Assembly (NCBI RefSeq): GCF_003415675.1
Contig: NZ_QFZK01000004.1
Location: 310,001-374,000, forward strand
Direction of reading: 5' to 3'
Source of the DNA: Rhodoferax lacus
GTDB lineage: Bacteria; Pseudomonadota; Gammaproteobacteria; Burkholderiales; Burkholderiaceae_C
Length of the DNA: 64,000 nucleotides
The position numbers and the translations under genes are program-made. Shown piece after piece: positions 43,537 to 51,716 of the stretch. The notes beneath the pieces are model-generated. The model saw nothing but the letters and a program-made list of their open reading frames with translations. It ran no database searches and was not told the DNA's origin. The first letter of the stretch is position 1. The number at the start of each line of letters is the position of its first letter.

Positions 43537-44723
43537 CGCCCGGCAGGCTGCACCGGTCCAGCCGGCAGAGGCTCCCGTAGCCACCAGGTCAACAGCAACG
43601 CCATCACAGATGCCGCAGCCGCTGTGAGCCACATCAGTGCATCACCATGGCTGGCCTTGATGCTTGCACCCGCAAGCAGCGGCCCGGCCACAGCACTCAC
43701 TGTGTACACCATGGACATGGTGCTGACGTTGCCAGCCATGCTGCCCGATGTAGCCAGGGTGCTGGCAATGAGTGCCAGGGTAAGAAACGAAGTGATGAAG
43801 CCGCCTAGCAGAAAGACCGCGGCCACTACCAAGGCATAGGGCATGGACAGTGCCAGCGCAATGCAGACGGTGGCGGTGCCCAGGGCGCAAACCAGCGCTG
43901 CCTTGCCCACACCGCGATGGTCTGCCAGCCAGCCAATGGCGTACTGCATCAGCAAGCCGCCCAGACCAAACACAGCCAGCAAATCAGCCGTCTGGTTGAC
44001 CGTCATGCCGTGGCCTTGGGTAAACAGGGCAAACAGGCCGGAAACAGCGGCCTCTATCATTCCACCGACCGAGGCAATGACAAGCCCCTGCTTGAAGACA
44101 TGCTCCCGCGCCTGCCGCAGTGGATTGACCCACGGACCCCGGGCGGCCTGCGGGGCTGGCTCAACTACAGGGGCACGCGCCAAGGCCAAGGGCAACAAGG
44201 CCGCCACGGTGAATGCGGCGCCTATCCAGAACACCGCCTGTCCGTGCATACCGAAGAAATTGGCCAGCAGGGGCGCGATGATGGGTGCAAGTGCAATCAG
44301 CGTTTCGTGGAAGCCGACCAACCTGCCGCGCGCTTGCGCCGGTGCGATGCGGTAGAGCCAGGGCTCCACGCCAATCCATCGCAGCCCGAGACCGAAGCCC
44401 GAAAGAAATCCGCCGGCCAGCCAATAGGGCCATCCAAGAAGCGATATCCAAGCCAAGGCGCACAGGGTGCACAGAAGTCCGAGCACGATGACCCGGCGTT
44501 CACCCAGGCGCTGGCACAAACGGGGCGCAAGCGCGAGTCCGGGCAACTGGCCCAGCCACAGGGATGCGGCAAACAGGCCCAGCTGCGAGGCGTCCAGCCC
44601 CTGCTGGGCCAGCCACACGGGGAGCATGACAAACGCAATGCCGAACTGCCCGACCTGCGCCAGAGTAGAGACGGCGTTCAGCGCGCCTATGGTGCGCCAG
44701 TCAAATACGGGTTCGTCGCGCAT
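43533..44723 (-). CDS. MFS transporter (YcaD/YcaF-like)
   Basis: A 396-residue major-facilitator protein with twelve predicted helices. After the first helices come LCQRLGERRVIVLGLL and LRWIGVEPWLYRIAPAQARGRLVGFHETLIAL, a signature I associate with YcaD-like carriers. ATG 44723 was chosen because the preceding 53 codons are charged and irregular. Substrate unknown. Confidence 0.9.
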   Translation of the reverse strand: MRDEPVFDWRTIGALNAVSTLAQVGQFGIAFVMLPVWLAQQGLDASQLGLFAASLWLGQLPGLALAPRLCQRLGERRVIVLGLLCTLCALAWISLLGWPYWLAGGFLSGFGLGLRWIGVEPWLYRIAPAQARGRLVGFHETLIALAPIIAPLLANFFGMHGQAVFWIGAAFTVAALLPLALARAPVVEPAPQAARGPWVNPLRQAREHVFKQGLVIASVGGMIEAAVSGLFALFTQGHGMTVNQTADLLAVFGLGGLLMQYAIGWLADHRGVGKAALVCALGTATVCIALALSMPYALVVAAVFLLGGFITSFLTLALIASTLATSGSMAGNVSTMSMVYTVSAVAGPLLAGASIKASHGDALMWLTAAAASVMALLLTWWLREPLPAGPVQPAGR

Positions 44724-44899
44724 TCCCGCTATGCCGCTTTGTCCGCTGAGGTTGAATGGGGGTGCATGTTGAATCGGCAGGCGGTGGGTTGTGCGTGTGG
44801 ATTGAGCATATCCCGCCAGACGCCAGCTTGCTGGAGCCAGTTCGCAAACCATGGGCCGGTCCGTTAGCTTCTGGTACTGCAAATTCTTGCAGCCGTCAC

Positions 44900-45472
44900 T
44901 TAGCGCCAGGCCAGCACATGGGGCTCGCTGCGCGCACTGCGCGGCGTCTCACCACGCGGCCTGCCGACAATGACGGGTGCAATCGCCACTGTCTCCGCAG
45001 GGATGTCCAACTCCAGCTTGGTAGCCGGTGCGTTGAGCCCGGTCACGGCCGAGCCGATGACGCAGGTTCCCAGACCCATGGCATGGGCCTGAAGCATCAG
45101 GTTCTGTGCGGCCAGCCAGCAGTCGGCCGCGGCGAAGGGCGTGTCCACCTTTGCGCAGATCACCACCAGGCAAGGGGCGTCGTAAAAAATATCAAAGCCG
45201 GGCCTGGAGAACATCTCTAGACCGGCACGCCCCGGGTGCAGGCGCGCGGTCTCCGCAACAAAGCTCAGCCGGGCCTGCTCGGACAGGCGCTTGAGCAAGG
45301 CGACCTCTTCCACGATGACAAACTGCCAGGGTTCGCTGTGCATGGCCGTGGGTGCACGCACCGCGGCTGCCAGCAGCGCCTGCAGGGTGCTGCGTTCCAG
45401 CGGACTGCTCTGAAAGGCGCGCACCGAGCAGCGCCCGAAGATGGCGTCGTGCACTGTCATGGCCTGGTTCAT
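44900..45472 (-). CDS. Nitroreductase-family FMN protein
   Basis: A 190-residue NfsA/FRP-superfamily oxidoreductase: MTVHDAIFGRCSVRAFQSSPLERSTLQALL, RAPTAMHSEPWQFVIVEE (FMN site), AADCWLAAQNLMLQAHAMGLGTCVIG and a final IAPVIVGRPRGETP. It reduces quinones or nitro compounds with NAD(P)H; natural substrate unknown. ATG 45472 overlaps the stop of the lipoprotein gene upstream (ATGA), so the two are co-translated. Confidence 0.92.
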   Translation of the reverse strand: MNQAMTVHDAIFGRCSVRAFQSSPLERSTLQALLAAAVRAPTAMHSEPWQFVIVEEVALLKRLSEQARLSFVAETARLHPGRAGLEMFSRPGFDIFYDAPCLVVICAKVDTPFAAADCWLAAQNLMLQAHAMGLGTCVIGSAVTGLNAPATKLELDIPAETVAIAPVIVGRPRGETPRSARSEPHVLAWR

Positions 45473-45930
45473 GGCTGCACCTTCCAGCTGCCATCGGTCT
45501 GGCGGCAGGCCGTGCCGTAGACCCTGTCCTTGCGCCCGGCCACCACTGCATCCACCGTGTACTCGCGGCAGGGGCCGTTGGGCTCGTCATAGGTGCGGGT
45601 GGGCACCACGGTGTACTGGTTGCCACTGTCCGGGTTGCGCCACGAGGTGGGCACGCCGGTGCGCACGTTCTCCAGCGCGTGGGCGGTTTTCAGGCGGTCG
45701 GTCTCGGCCATCGAGTGGCCCACCGAACCGCCCACTGCGGCACCCGCCAGCGTGCCCAAAATGACGGCTGCCGTGCGCCCGCTGCCATGGCCTACTTGCG
45801 AGCCCAGCAGGCCACCCAAGGCGCCGCCTATCACCATGCCCGACTGCTCCTGGGGCGACTGGTAGCTGGCGCATCCGGCAAGCAGTGTGGTGCACAGTGC
45901 CGCTGCACCCAACGACAAAAATGTTTGCAT
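45469..45930 (-). CDS. Glycine-zipper 2TM lipoprotein (17 kDa surface antigen type)
   Basis: A 153-residue outer-membrane lipoprotein. Lipobox LLAGC with Cys20; then a glycine-zipper pair GMVIGGALGGLLGSQVGHGSGRTAAVILGTLAGAAVGGSVGHSM (about 31-75), as in SlyB/Rickettsia 17 kDa antigens. The C-terminal part has SGNQYTVVPTRTY and a Cys pair. The role is envelope integrity or stress signalling by analogy. It is translationally coupled to the nitroreductase. Confidence 0.92.
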   Translation of the reverse strand: MQTFLSLGAAALCTTLLAGCASYQSPQEQSGMVIGGALGGLLGSQVGHGSGRTAAVILGTLAGAAVGGSVGHSMAETDRLKTAHALENVRTGVPTSWRNPDSGNQYTVVPTRTYDEPNGPCREYTVDAVVAGRKDRVYGTACRQTDGSWKVQP

Positions 45931-45979
45931 GGCAAAACTCCTTCGCGTCTGCCTGCAAATCTAGGCGCGCTGTGCCGCG

Positions 45980-46003
45980 GTGAATTGCGCTTTCGCAATT
46001 CAC
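45980..46003. promoter_or_regulatory. Perfect 10-base inverted repeat upstream of degQ
   Basis: GTGAATTGCG (45980-45989), loop CTTT, CGCAATTCAC (45994-46003). It lies between the divergent lipoprotein and protease genes, 70 bases before the protease start. It has no T-run, so an operator or leader hairpin is as likely as a terminator. Confidence 0.45.
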
Positions 46004-46072
46004 GGCCACTGCAGGTTCCTACCATCCACTTCACTTGGCAACCCGGATGCCTTTGCCGTAAGGGGAATGACC

Positions 46073-47584
46073 ATGCAAGCAAAAAATTGGATGCTGACAC
46101 TGGTGGGCGCCGTGCTGATACTGGCCGCCACGGCGGCGGCCTACAACCACCGCAATGACAACTGGCTGGCTATGGACGGCAGCCCAACGCGCGCGGCCAG
46201 CCCCGCCCCTGCGGTCACCGGTGCCTTGACTGCGCCCGCGGTGCCGGCGGCGCCGGTGCAACCCGGCACCACGCCCAACTTCCGCGCCATCGTGCAGCAG
46301 GCCGCACCTGCCGTGGTGGGCGTGACGGTGGCCGGCCAGCACGCCGTGGGTGCGGACCAGATGGCACCGGACATGAACGACCCCTTCTTCGAGTTCTTCC
46401 GCGGCCTGCCGGGCTTTCAGCTTCGCATTCCACGCCCGGGGCAGGGCGGCAACGTGCCGTTTCGCAGCCAGGGCTCGGGCTTCATCATTGCCAGTGACGG
46501 CCTCATCCTCACCAACGCACACGTGGTGCGCGAGGCCAAGGAGGTCACGGTAAAGCTCAGCGACAGGCGCGAGTTCCGCGCCCGGGTGCTGGGTGCCGAT
46601 GCCGCCACCGACATTGCCGTGCTGCGCATTGATGCCAAAAACCTGCCGGTGGTGCGCCTGGGCGATTCGCAGCAGCTGCAGGTGGGCGACCCGGTGCTGG
46701 CCATTGGCTCGCCCTTTGGCTTTGAGCAGTCGGCCACGCAGGGCATTGTGAGTGCCAAGGGGCGCTCGCTGCCGGGGGATGCGGCCGTGCCTTTCATACA
46801 GACCGATGCTGCGGTAAACCCCGGCAACTCGGGCGGCCCGCTGTTTGATGCCAGTGGCGCGGTGGTAGGCATCAATGCGCAAATCTATTCGCAGTCGGGC
46901 GGCTTTCAGGGCCTGTCGTTTGCCATACCCATCAGCGTGGCGCTCAAAGTCAAGGACCAGATTCTGGCAAGCGGCCACGCCGAGCATGCGCGCCTGGGCG
47001 TGTCGGTGCAGGACCTTACGCAGGGTCTGGCCTCGTCCTTCGGCCTGAGCCAACCCGACGGTGCACTGGTGGCTGGTGTGGACCCCAAGAGTGCGGCAGC
47101 AGACGCCGGCCTGCAGCCCGGCGATGTGATCACCGAAGTAAACGGTGAGGCGGTGCAGCGCTCGGGCGATCTGAGTAGCCGCATAGGCCAGGCCCTGCCG
47201 GGCGAGACGGTGCGGCTCAAGGTCTGGCGCGACGGCGCGGCCAAAATGCTGACGGTGAAGCTGGGCCGGGCGCAAGAGCCCGGCAACAGCACGGCCAGCA
47301 CAGCGGAACACACAGGCCCGGGTGGCCTGGGGCTGCGCCTGCGCCCACTCACGCGCGATGAGCTCAACGCCACGCAGCTCAAGGCCGGCCTGTTGATTGA
47401 GGGTGTGCAAGGCCCGGCCGCCAGCGCCGGTGTGCAGCCCGGCGATGTGCTGCTGGCCATCAACGGCGTGGCCACCAGCTCCACCGATCAGGTCAGGAGG
47501 GTGATGGACAAAAAGCCCAAGCAGGTGGCCCTGCTGCTGTGGCATGACGGCAACCGCATCTTTGTGCCCGTGGAGCTGGAGTGA
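46073..47584 (+). CDS. degQ: DegQ/MucD-type periplasmic serine protease with two PDZ domains
   Basis: A 503-residue HtrA protease. Hydrophobic leader about residues 6-24; trypsin-like domain with the triad His150 (LTNAHVV), Asp180 (TDIAVL) and Ser253 (NPGNSGGP); PDZ1 about 300-380 (GALVAGVDPKSAAADAGLQPGDVITEVNGE) and PDZ2 about 410-500 (LLIEGVQGPAASAGVQPGDVLLAINGV). It degrades or refolds misfolded envelope proteins. ATG 46073 has AAGGGG at seven bases; ATG 46067 is too close to it. The next gene starts inside the stop (GTGA). Confidence 0.95.
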   Translation: MQAKNWMLTLVGAVLILAATAAAYNHRNDNWLAMDGSPTRAASPAPAVTGALTAPAVPAAPVQPGTTPNFRAIVQQAAPAVVGVTVAGQHAVGADQMAPDMNDPFFEFFRGLPGFQLRIPRPGQGGNVPFRSQGSGFIIASDGLILTNAHVVREAKEVTVKLSDRREFRARVLGADAATDIAVLRIDAKNLPVVRLGDSQQLQVGDPVLAIGSPFGFEQSATQGIVSAKGRSLPGDAAVPFIQTDAAVNPGNSGGPLFDASGAVVGINAQIYSQSGGFQGLSFAIPISVALKVKDQILASGHAEHARLGVSVQDLTQGLASSFGLSQPDGALVAGVDPKSAAADAGLQPGDVITEVNGEAVQRSGDLSSRIGQALPGETVRLKVWRDGAAKMLTVKLGRAQEPGNSTASTAEHTGPGGLGLRLRPLTRDELNATQLKAGLLIEGVQGPAASAGVQPGDVLLAINGVATSSTDQVRRVMDKKPKQVALLLWHDGNRIFVPVELE

Positions 47585-48315
47585 GCGGACAACCGGGACG
47601 CACGCTGGTGACCGGCGCCAGTTCCGGTATTGGCTTGGAGCTGGCACGGCAGCTGGCACAGGCCGGTGTGCCGGTGCTGGCCCTGGGCCGCAACGTGGAG
47701 CGCCTGCAGGCCCTGCAAAAAGCCCATCCGCTGGTGGACACCACTGCCTGCGACCTGCGCGATGTGGCCGCCCTGCCGGGCCTGGCCGCTCTGTGGGCGG
47801 CCAGGTACCCGGACCTGGGCTGCGTGATCCACTGCGCCGGTGTGCAACACAACCTGCGTCTGGACGCTGTGGACTATGGCGCTGCCAACGTGCGCGCCGA
47901 AGTGGACATCAACCTGGTCGCACCCATGGTGCTCACGCAGGCCTTGTTGCCGCATCTGCTGGCACAGCAACAGGCCTTGGTGGTTCACATCAGCTCGCTC
48001 CTGGCCTATGTGCCCAAGAGCCGCGGGGCGGTATACAGCGCCACCAAGGCCGGGCTGCATCTGTTTGGTGATGCCTTGCGCGTGCAGTTGCAAGGCAGTG
48101 GCGTGCGCGTGGTGGAAGCCGTCATGCCCATGGTGGACACGCCCATGACCGCCGGGCGCGGTCGCAACAAGCTGCCAGCCGCAGAAGCTGCGCGCCAGAT
48201 CATCGCGGGCTTGGCTACGCACAAAAGCCGCTTGTGGATAGGGAGGGCATGCTGGATGCCGGTGTTTTTGCGTCTGGCCCCCGGGCTGCTGGCGCGTGCC
48301 ATGCAGCAGGACTGA
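47581..48315 (+). CDS. Short-chain dehydrogenase/reductase
   Basis: A 244-residue SDR oxidoreductase: TLVTGASSGIGLELARQL with the NAD(P)-binding TGxxxGIG at 11-18, VIHCAGVQHN, ISSLLAYVPKSRGAVYSATKAG with the catalytic Tyr/Lys pair. The C-terminal 30 residues (LWIGRACWMPVFLRLAPGLLARAMQQ) are hydrophobic, hinting at membrane contact. GTG 47581 overlaps the protease stop by four bases and uses the GGAG in that gene's end, so it is coupled to degQ. Substrate unknown. Confidence 0.92.
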   Translation: MSGQPGRTLVTGASSGIGLELARQLAQAGVPVLALGRNVERLQALQKAHPLVDTTACDLRDVAALPGLAALWAARYPDLGCVIHCAGVQHNLRLDAVDYGAANVRAEVDINLVAPMVLTQALLPHLLAQQQALVVHISSLLAYVPKSRGAVYSATKAGLHLFGDALRVQLQGSGVRVVEAVMPMVDTPMTAGRGRNKLPAAEAARQIIAGLATHKSRLWIGRACWMPVFLRLAPGLLARAMQQD

Positions 48316-48361
48316 ACGCATACGGCACGCGGGGGCTGAAGCACCACCCCCGGCATGTCCC

Positions 48362-48712
48362 TCAGGCGGGTACCGACATGGCGTCAAAGGCCGCCAGGGC
48401 CTCGGCTGTATACATCAGGGCCGGGCCGCCGCCCATGTAGACGCACACGGACAGCATTTCCTCGAGCTCCTGTTTGCTGCAGCCCAGCTTGATCAGCGCC
48501 TTGACGTGAAAGCCGATGCAGCCCGAGCAGTGCTGCGTAATGCCAATGGCCAGGGCCATCAGCTCCTTGTTCCTGGCGCTGATGGCTCCCTCGGCCATGG
48601 CCGCACGCGCCAACTGGCCAAAGGCTGCCATGGCGTCGGGCTGCGCCTTGCGCAAGGGCGCCAGGTTGGCATTGATGTTCTGTATCAGGTTGCTGTGCTC
48701 AAAGGTGCTCAT
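48362..48712 (-). CDS. Carboxymuconolactone decarboxylase / AhpD-like protein
   Basis: A 116-residue CMD-family protein with the AhpD-type redox motif: MALAIGITQHCSGCIGFHVKALIKLG, where the CxxC plus His can carry peroxidase or disulfide-reductase chemistry. ATG 48712 is the family start. It is divergent from the Crp/Fnr regulator gene and lies beside a large palindrome that probably controls it. Thiol or persulfide reduction is a reasonable guess, not shown. Confidence 0.92.
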   Translation of the reverse strand: MSTFEHSNLIQNINANLAPLRKAQPDAMAAFGQLARAAMAEGAISARNKELMALAIGITQHCSGCIGFHVKALIKLGCSKQELEEMLSVCVYMGGGPALMYTAEALAAFDAMSVPA

Positions 48713-48746
48713 GGCGACTCGCAATGTGGGGGTGTGAATGGATTGA

Positions 48747-48774
48747 AATTGTATACCCCATAGGGTATACAATT
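48747..48774. promoter_or_regulatory. Perfect 12-base palindrome in the CMD / Crp-Fnr divergent gap
   Basis: Arms AATTGTATACCC (48747-48758) and GGGTATACAATT (48763-48774) flank CATA. The dyad is 35 bases from the CMD start and 52 from the regulator start, so it can block both promoters. The ATACCC/GGGTAT inner part resembles operators of the CsoR/CstR repressor family; a CstR-like gene lies at 59.3 kb in this window. Confidence 0.75.
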
Positions 48775-48825
48775 CAAGAAAAAAAGTAGCAGTATCTGCA
48801 AACCAATCCAGCAGGGAGCCCCATC

Positions 48826-49527
48826 GTGAAACCCATCCAGGCAGCCTCGGCGTGGCGCGGCATCTCCGACTGCCGCGCCTGCGCCATACGCGATCTGGCG
48901 CTGTTCGCCGATCTGAACGAAGCCGACTTCGCCAGCATGCATGCGCCCATTGATGACCTGGACTTTGAAGCGGGCGCCCGTCTGGCGCAGGAGGGTGAGC
49001 GCGCTACCGGGCTCTTCAGCTTGCGCAGCGGCATGGTCAAGCTGGTCCGCAGCACCAGCGATGGCCGCGAGCGCATTGTGCGGGTCATGCGCCAGGGCGA
49101 CGTGATTGGCCTCGAAGCCCTGGTGCACGGCAAGTTTGAAACCGATGCTGTCGCTCTGACGGCCAGCTCGGTGTGCCGCATCCCGCTGGATATTTTGCAA
49201 ACCCTGGGCGCCCAGTCACCCCGGCTGCACCAGAGCCTGATGAAGAAATGGTCGCACAACCAAAGGGAAGCGGAAGACTGGCTGGCCGACCTGAACTTTG
49301 GCTCGGCCCGCCAGCGGGTCTGCAATTGCATATTGAAAATGCGCAGCCCCACCGACCGCGATCTGGTCACCCTGTTCAGCCGCGAAGACATGGGCTCCAT
49401 GCTCGACCTGAAAATGGAAACCGTCAGCCGCGAAGTCAGCGCCCTGGTGCGCGAGCAGGTGCTGCAGCCGCTGGACAAACAGGGCCGCGCCTACCGCATC
49501 CTGCAGCCCGCAGGTCTGGTGACGTAA
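48826..49527 (+). CDS. Crp/Fnr-family transcription regulator
   Basis: A 233-residue regulator: N-terminal cyclic-nucleotide-like beta barrel (about 25-140), dimer helix, and C-terminal winged helix with recognition segment MLDLKMETVSREVSAL. The E-T-V-S-R pattern is that of FNR and predicts TTGAT half-sites, such as those found at five promoters here. Cys16, Cys19 and Cys116 are present but the third N-terminal Cys of E. coli FNR is missing, so an oxygen-sensing [4Fe-4S] cluster is doubtful. GTG 48826 with GGGAG upstream. The divergent palindrome may control it. Confidence 0.92.
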   Translation: MKPIQAASAWRGISDCRACAIRDLALFADLNEADFASMHAPIDDLDFEAGARLAQEGERATGLFSLRSGMVKLVRSTSDGRERIVRVMRQGDVIGLEALVHGKFETDAVALTASSVCRIPLDILQTLGAQSPRLHQSLMKKWSHNQREAEDWLADLNFGSARQRVCNCILKMRSPTDRDLVTLFSREDMGSMLDLKMETVSREVSALVREQVLQPLDKQGRAYRILQPAGLVT

Positions 49528-49538
49528 AAGTTCCAGGC

Positions 49539-49673
49539 TTATTTGCCGTCCGCCTCATGCATCTTGTGGTTGAAATACCAGATGAAAAAAGCCGCCATGC
49601 CCAGCATGAAGCCAATGCCGCTGATGCTCATGATTCCATAGTCGGTGGTGAAGAGGTCTGTCAGCAGTTTCAT
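49539..49673 (-). CDS. DUF3149 small membrane protein
   Basis: A 44-residue protein, MKLLTDLFTTDYGIMSISGI then GFMLGMAAFFIWYFNHKMHE, with one hydrophobic helix; this is the DUF3149 pattern. Function unknown. AGGAGATCACC gives a strong ribosome site for ATG 49673. Its promoter has an FNR-type dyad, so it may be part of the low-oxygen response. It is convergent with the Crp/Fnr gene, 11 bases away. Confidence 0.85.
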   Translation of the reverse strand: MKLLTDLFTTDYGIMSISGIGFMLGMAAFFIWYFNHKMHEADGK

Positions 49674-49699
49674 GGTGATCTCCTGTGGATGGAGACACC

Positions 49700-49741
49700 A
49701 GTATGGAAGTGCGGTGGGCGCAATCGACTGATTTAAATCAC
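49700..49741 (-). promoter_or_regulatory. FNR-type site upstream of the DUF3149 gene
   Basis: GTGAT-TTAA-ATCAG on the minus strand (49741-49728), eight of ten consensus bases, with a -10-like CATACT at 49705-49700, 29.5 bases from the dyad centre (one base longer than the other sites). The start codon is 27 bases further. Confidence 0.5.
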
Positions 49742-49942
49742 TCGCGAGGGGGCATTTTTTGGGGCCAGCAGTGCCCTGTGCCGCCTGACAGAAGCGCGTG
49801 GCTTTAATCAAACCTTAAGCCAAATTTCCCCAACTGTTTGCACAATCGCCAGCTTGTATTGGAGGCTGGTGCAGCGTGCCCAGGCGGCTGGCGCGGCGTT
49901 CAAAGGCGCCTCCATATTTCAGGGAAAGGCTTTGTTCTGGCA

Positions 49943-50386
49943 ATGAATCTCACTTTGATGCGGAAGGTGGCGGGCCAATGGGTTTACCGCAGCCAGGACC
50001 AGTACGAGATCGTCCAGATGTGCGAAGAGGCGCTCCAGTGGAACCTGTATGGCTTCGATTGCTGGCTCTTCGACGACACCCACTGGTCCATGTACACAAC
50101 CAGCCGACAGCGCATGATTGTTTCGCGTGAAGACGTGGCCAGAAGCTACCCCGCTTTGAAGGGTGACCGGGACCAAGTTGTCAGGCTGCTGGCAAGACAC
50201 TGCGTCAATGTGTGGCGTTTCACACGCAAAGCCAGGTTGGCGTCGCACGCAGCTATAGCGGATATGAAGCTTGCCTATGTGACAGCAAGATGCCTCAAGA
50301 CACGACTGCCATCAAAGGACAGTATCCAGCGCAACTCCATCGAGCCGGGCGCTGCCAGCTATGGCCAGACGCTGCGTGAGCGCTAG
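49943..50386 (+). CDS. Hypothetical protein
   Basis: A 147-residue soluble protein I do not recognise: MNLTLMRKVAGQWVYRSQDQ, EEALQWNLYGFDCWLFDDTHWSMYTTSRQRM, HCVNVWRFTRKARLASHAAI. It is rich in Trp and Arg. The start is uncertain, because no good ribosome site precedes ATG 49943. The gene stands alone between the DUF3149 gene and the redox module; codon use looks typical of the window. Confidence 0.55.
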   Translation: MNLTLMRKVAGQWVYRSQDQYEIVQMCEEALQWNLYGFDCWLFDDTHWSMYTTSRQRMIVSREDVARSYPALKGDRDQVVRLLARHCVNVWRFTRKARLASHAAIADMKLAYVTARCLKTRLPSKDSIQRNSIEPGAASYGQTLRER

Positions 50387-50469
50387 GCCGTCTTGCCCAT
50401 TGCGGCCGCAATGCAGGCTTCGTTGCGCCACGTCAATCTGTGTGACCTGCCCCTGACTAGACTGACCCT

Positions 50470-51711
50470 GTGACTGCCTCCACGCTACTGCTCTACATCA
50501 GCCTGTTTCTGGGCGCGCAAATCCTGCTGGGCATTGCGTATGGTGTGCTGCGCAAGTCTGCCGCCACAGCGCTGCCGGCCGTTGAGGAACGGGCGCAGCA
50601 AACCGGTCGCACGTCTGCAGCCTGGAATGGTTTGCGCGCCTTCCACGTGGTGCGCCGCGTGTTTGAGGATGCGGCGCAAACCCAGTGCTCCTTCTATCTG
50701 GAGCCGGTGGACGGCCTGGCACTGCCAGCCTTCAAGCCGGGGCAGTTTCTGACCTTCAGTCTGCCGCTGCCAGCGCAGCCGGGCGAGGTGGCACGTACCC
50801 TGACGCGCTGCTACTCACTCTCCGACAGCCCTGCGCCTGATCACTACCGGGTCACCATCAAGCGCGTACTGGCACCGGCGCAGCCGCCGGGCTTGCCCGA
50901 TGGGCTTGGGTCCCGGTATTTCCACGACCATGTGCACGTGGGCAGCATCCTGCAGCTTCGGGCACCTTCGGGGCATTTCCATCTGGATACCCAGTCCCTC
51001 ACGCCGGTGGTGCTGGTGGCCGGTGGCATCGGCATCACGCCCATGCTGAGCATGCTGCTGTGGTGCGCACAGCACCAGCCGCAGCGCGCGGTGCATCTGT
51101 ACTTCGGCGTGCGCAACAGTGCCGAGCAGGCCTGCAAGGCAGCACTGGAGGACATGGCGTCAACGCTGCCCCAGCTGCGACTGCACGTGGTCTACAGCAA
51201 GCCCTTGCCCACCGACCGCCTGGGCGTGGACTACCAGCACCCGGGGCATGTGGACCTGGTCCTGTTCAAACAGACGCTGCCGCATGGTGCGCATGCGTTC
51301 TATATCTGTGGCCCCGGTGCCATGCTGGAGAGCCTGGTGCCGGGGCTGGCCGGGTGGGGGGTGGCCAGCAGCGACATCCACTTCGAAGCCTTCGGTCCGG
51401 CCTCGGTGCGCCAGCCCGCCGACGGCGCCAAGGCCCAGGCTGCGGGTGGAGCCGTTTCCATTCCCGTGCACTTCCAGCGCAGCGGCCGAACGCTGGACTG
51501 GAATGGCAAACAAGCCAACCTGCTGGATTTTGCCGAGCTGCATGGCATACCGGTGGAGTCCGGCTGCCGCTCGGGCAGCTGCGGCAGCTGCGTGAGCACC
51601 CTGCTTGGCGGCGCCGTGGACTATGACAGCCCGCCCGACTACGACCTGGCACCCGGCCAATGCCTGCTGTGCGTGGGCCGGCCGCGCGAAGCCCTGGCCC
51701 TGGACGCCTGA
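50470..51711 (+). CDS. Membrane-anchored FAD/NAD(P) reductase with [2Fe-2S] ferredoxin domain
   Basis: A 413-residue reductase. Residues about 4-27 are one hydrophobic anchor (LLLYISLFLGAQILLGIAYGVL). Then FAD domain (FKPGQFLTFSLPL, RCYSLSDSP), NAD(P) domain (VVLVAGGIGITPMLSMLL, FYICGPGAML) and C-terminal plant-type [2Fe-2S] (ESGCRSGSCGSCVST ... CLLCVG). It begins GTG 50470. It is followed at five bases by a membrane protein and then an octaheme cytochrome c, so it is the likely electron entry of a three-part chain from NAD(P)H to the periplasm. Confidence 0.88.
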   Translation: MTASTLLLYISLFLGAQILLGIAYGVLRKSAATALPAVEERAQQTGRTSAAWNGLRAFHVVRRVFEDAAQTQCSFYLEPVDGLALPAFKPGQFLTFSLPLPAQPGEVARTLTRCYSLSDSPAPDHYRVTIKRVLAPAQPPGLPDGLGSRYFHDHVHVGSILQLRAPSGHFHLDTQSLTPVVLVAGGIGITPMLSMLLWCAQHQPQRAVHLYFGVRNSAEQACKAALEDMASTLPQLRLHVVYSKPLPTDRLGVDYQHPGHVDLVLFKQTLPHGAHAFYICGPGAMLESLVPGLAGWGVASSDIHFEAFGPASVRQPADGAKAQAAGGAVSIPVHFQRSGRTLDWNGKQANLLDFAELHGIPVESGCRSGSCGSCVSTLLGGAVDYDSPPDYDLAPGQCLLCVGRPREALALDA

Positions 51712-51716
51712 CTGCC

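Noticed and set aside
45980..46003. Terminator for the lipoprotein or protease gene
   Set aside because: The hairpin is perfect but lies upstream of both divergent genes and has no T-run.
46031..47659. 542-codon frame opposite degQ
   Set aside because: The sense strand encodes an HtrA protease with full catalytic triad and PDZ domains; the antisense product is low-complexity Arg/His/Gly.
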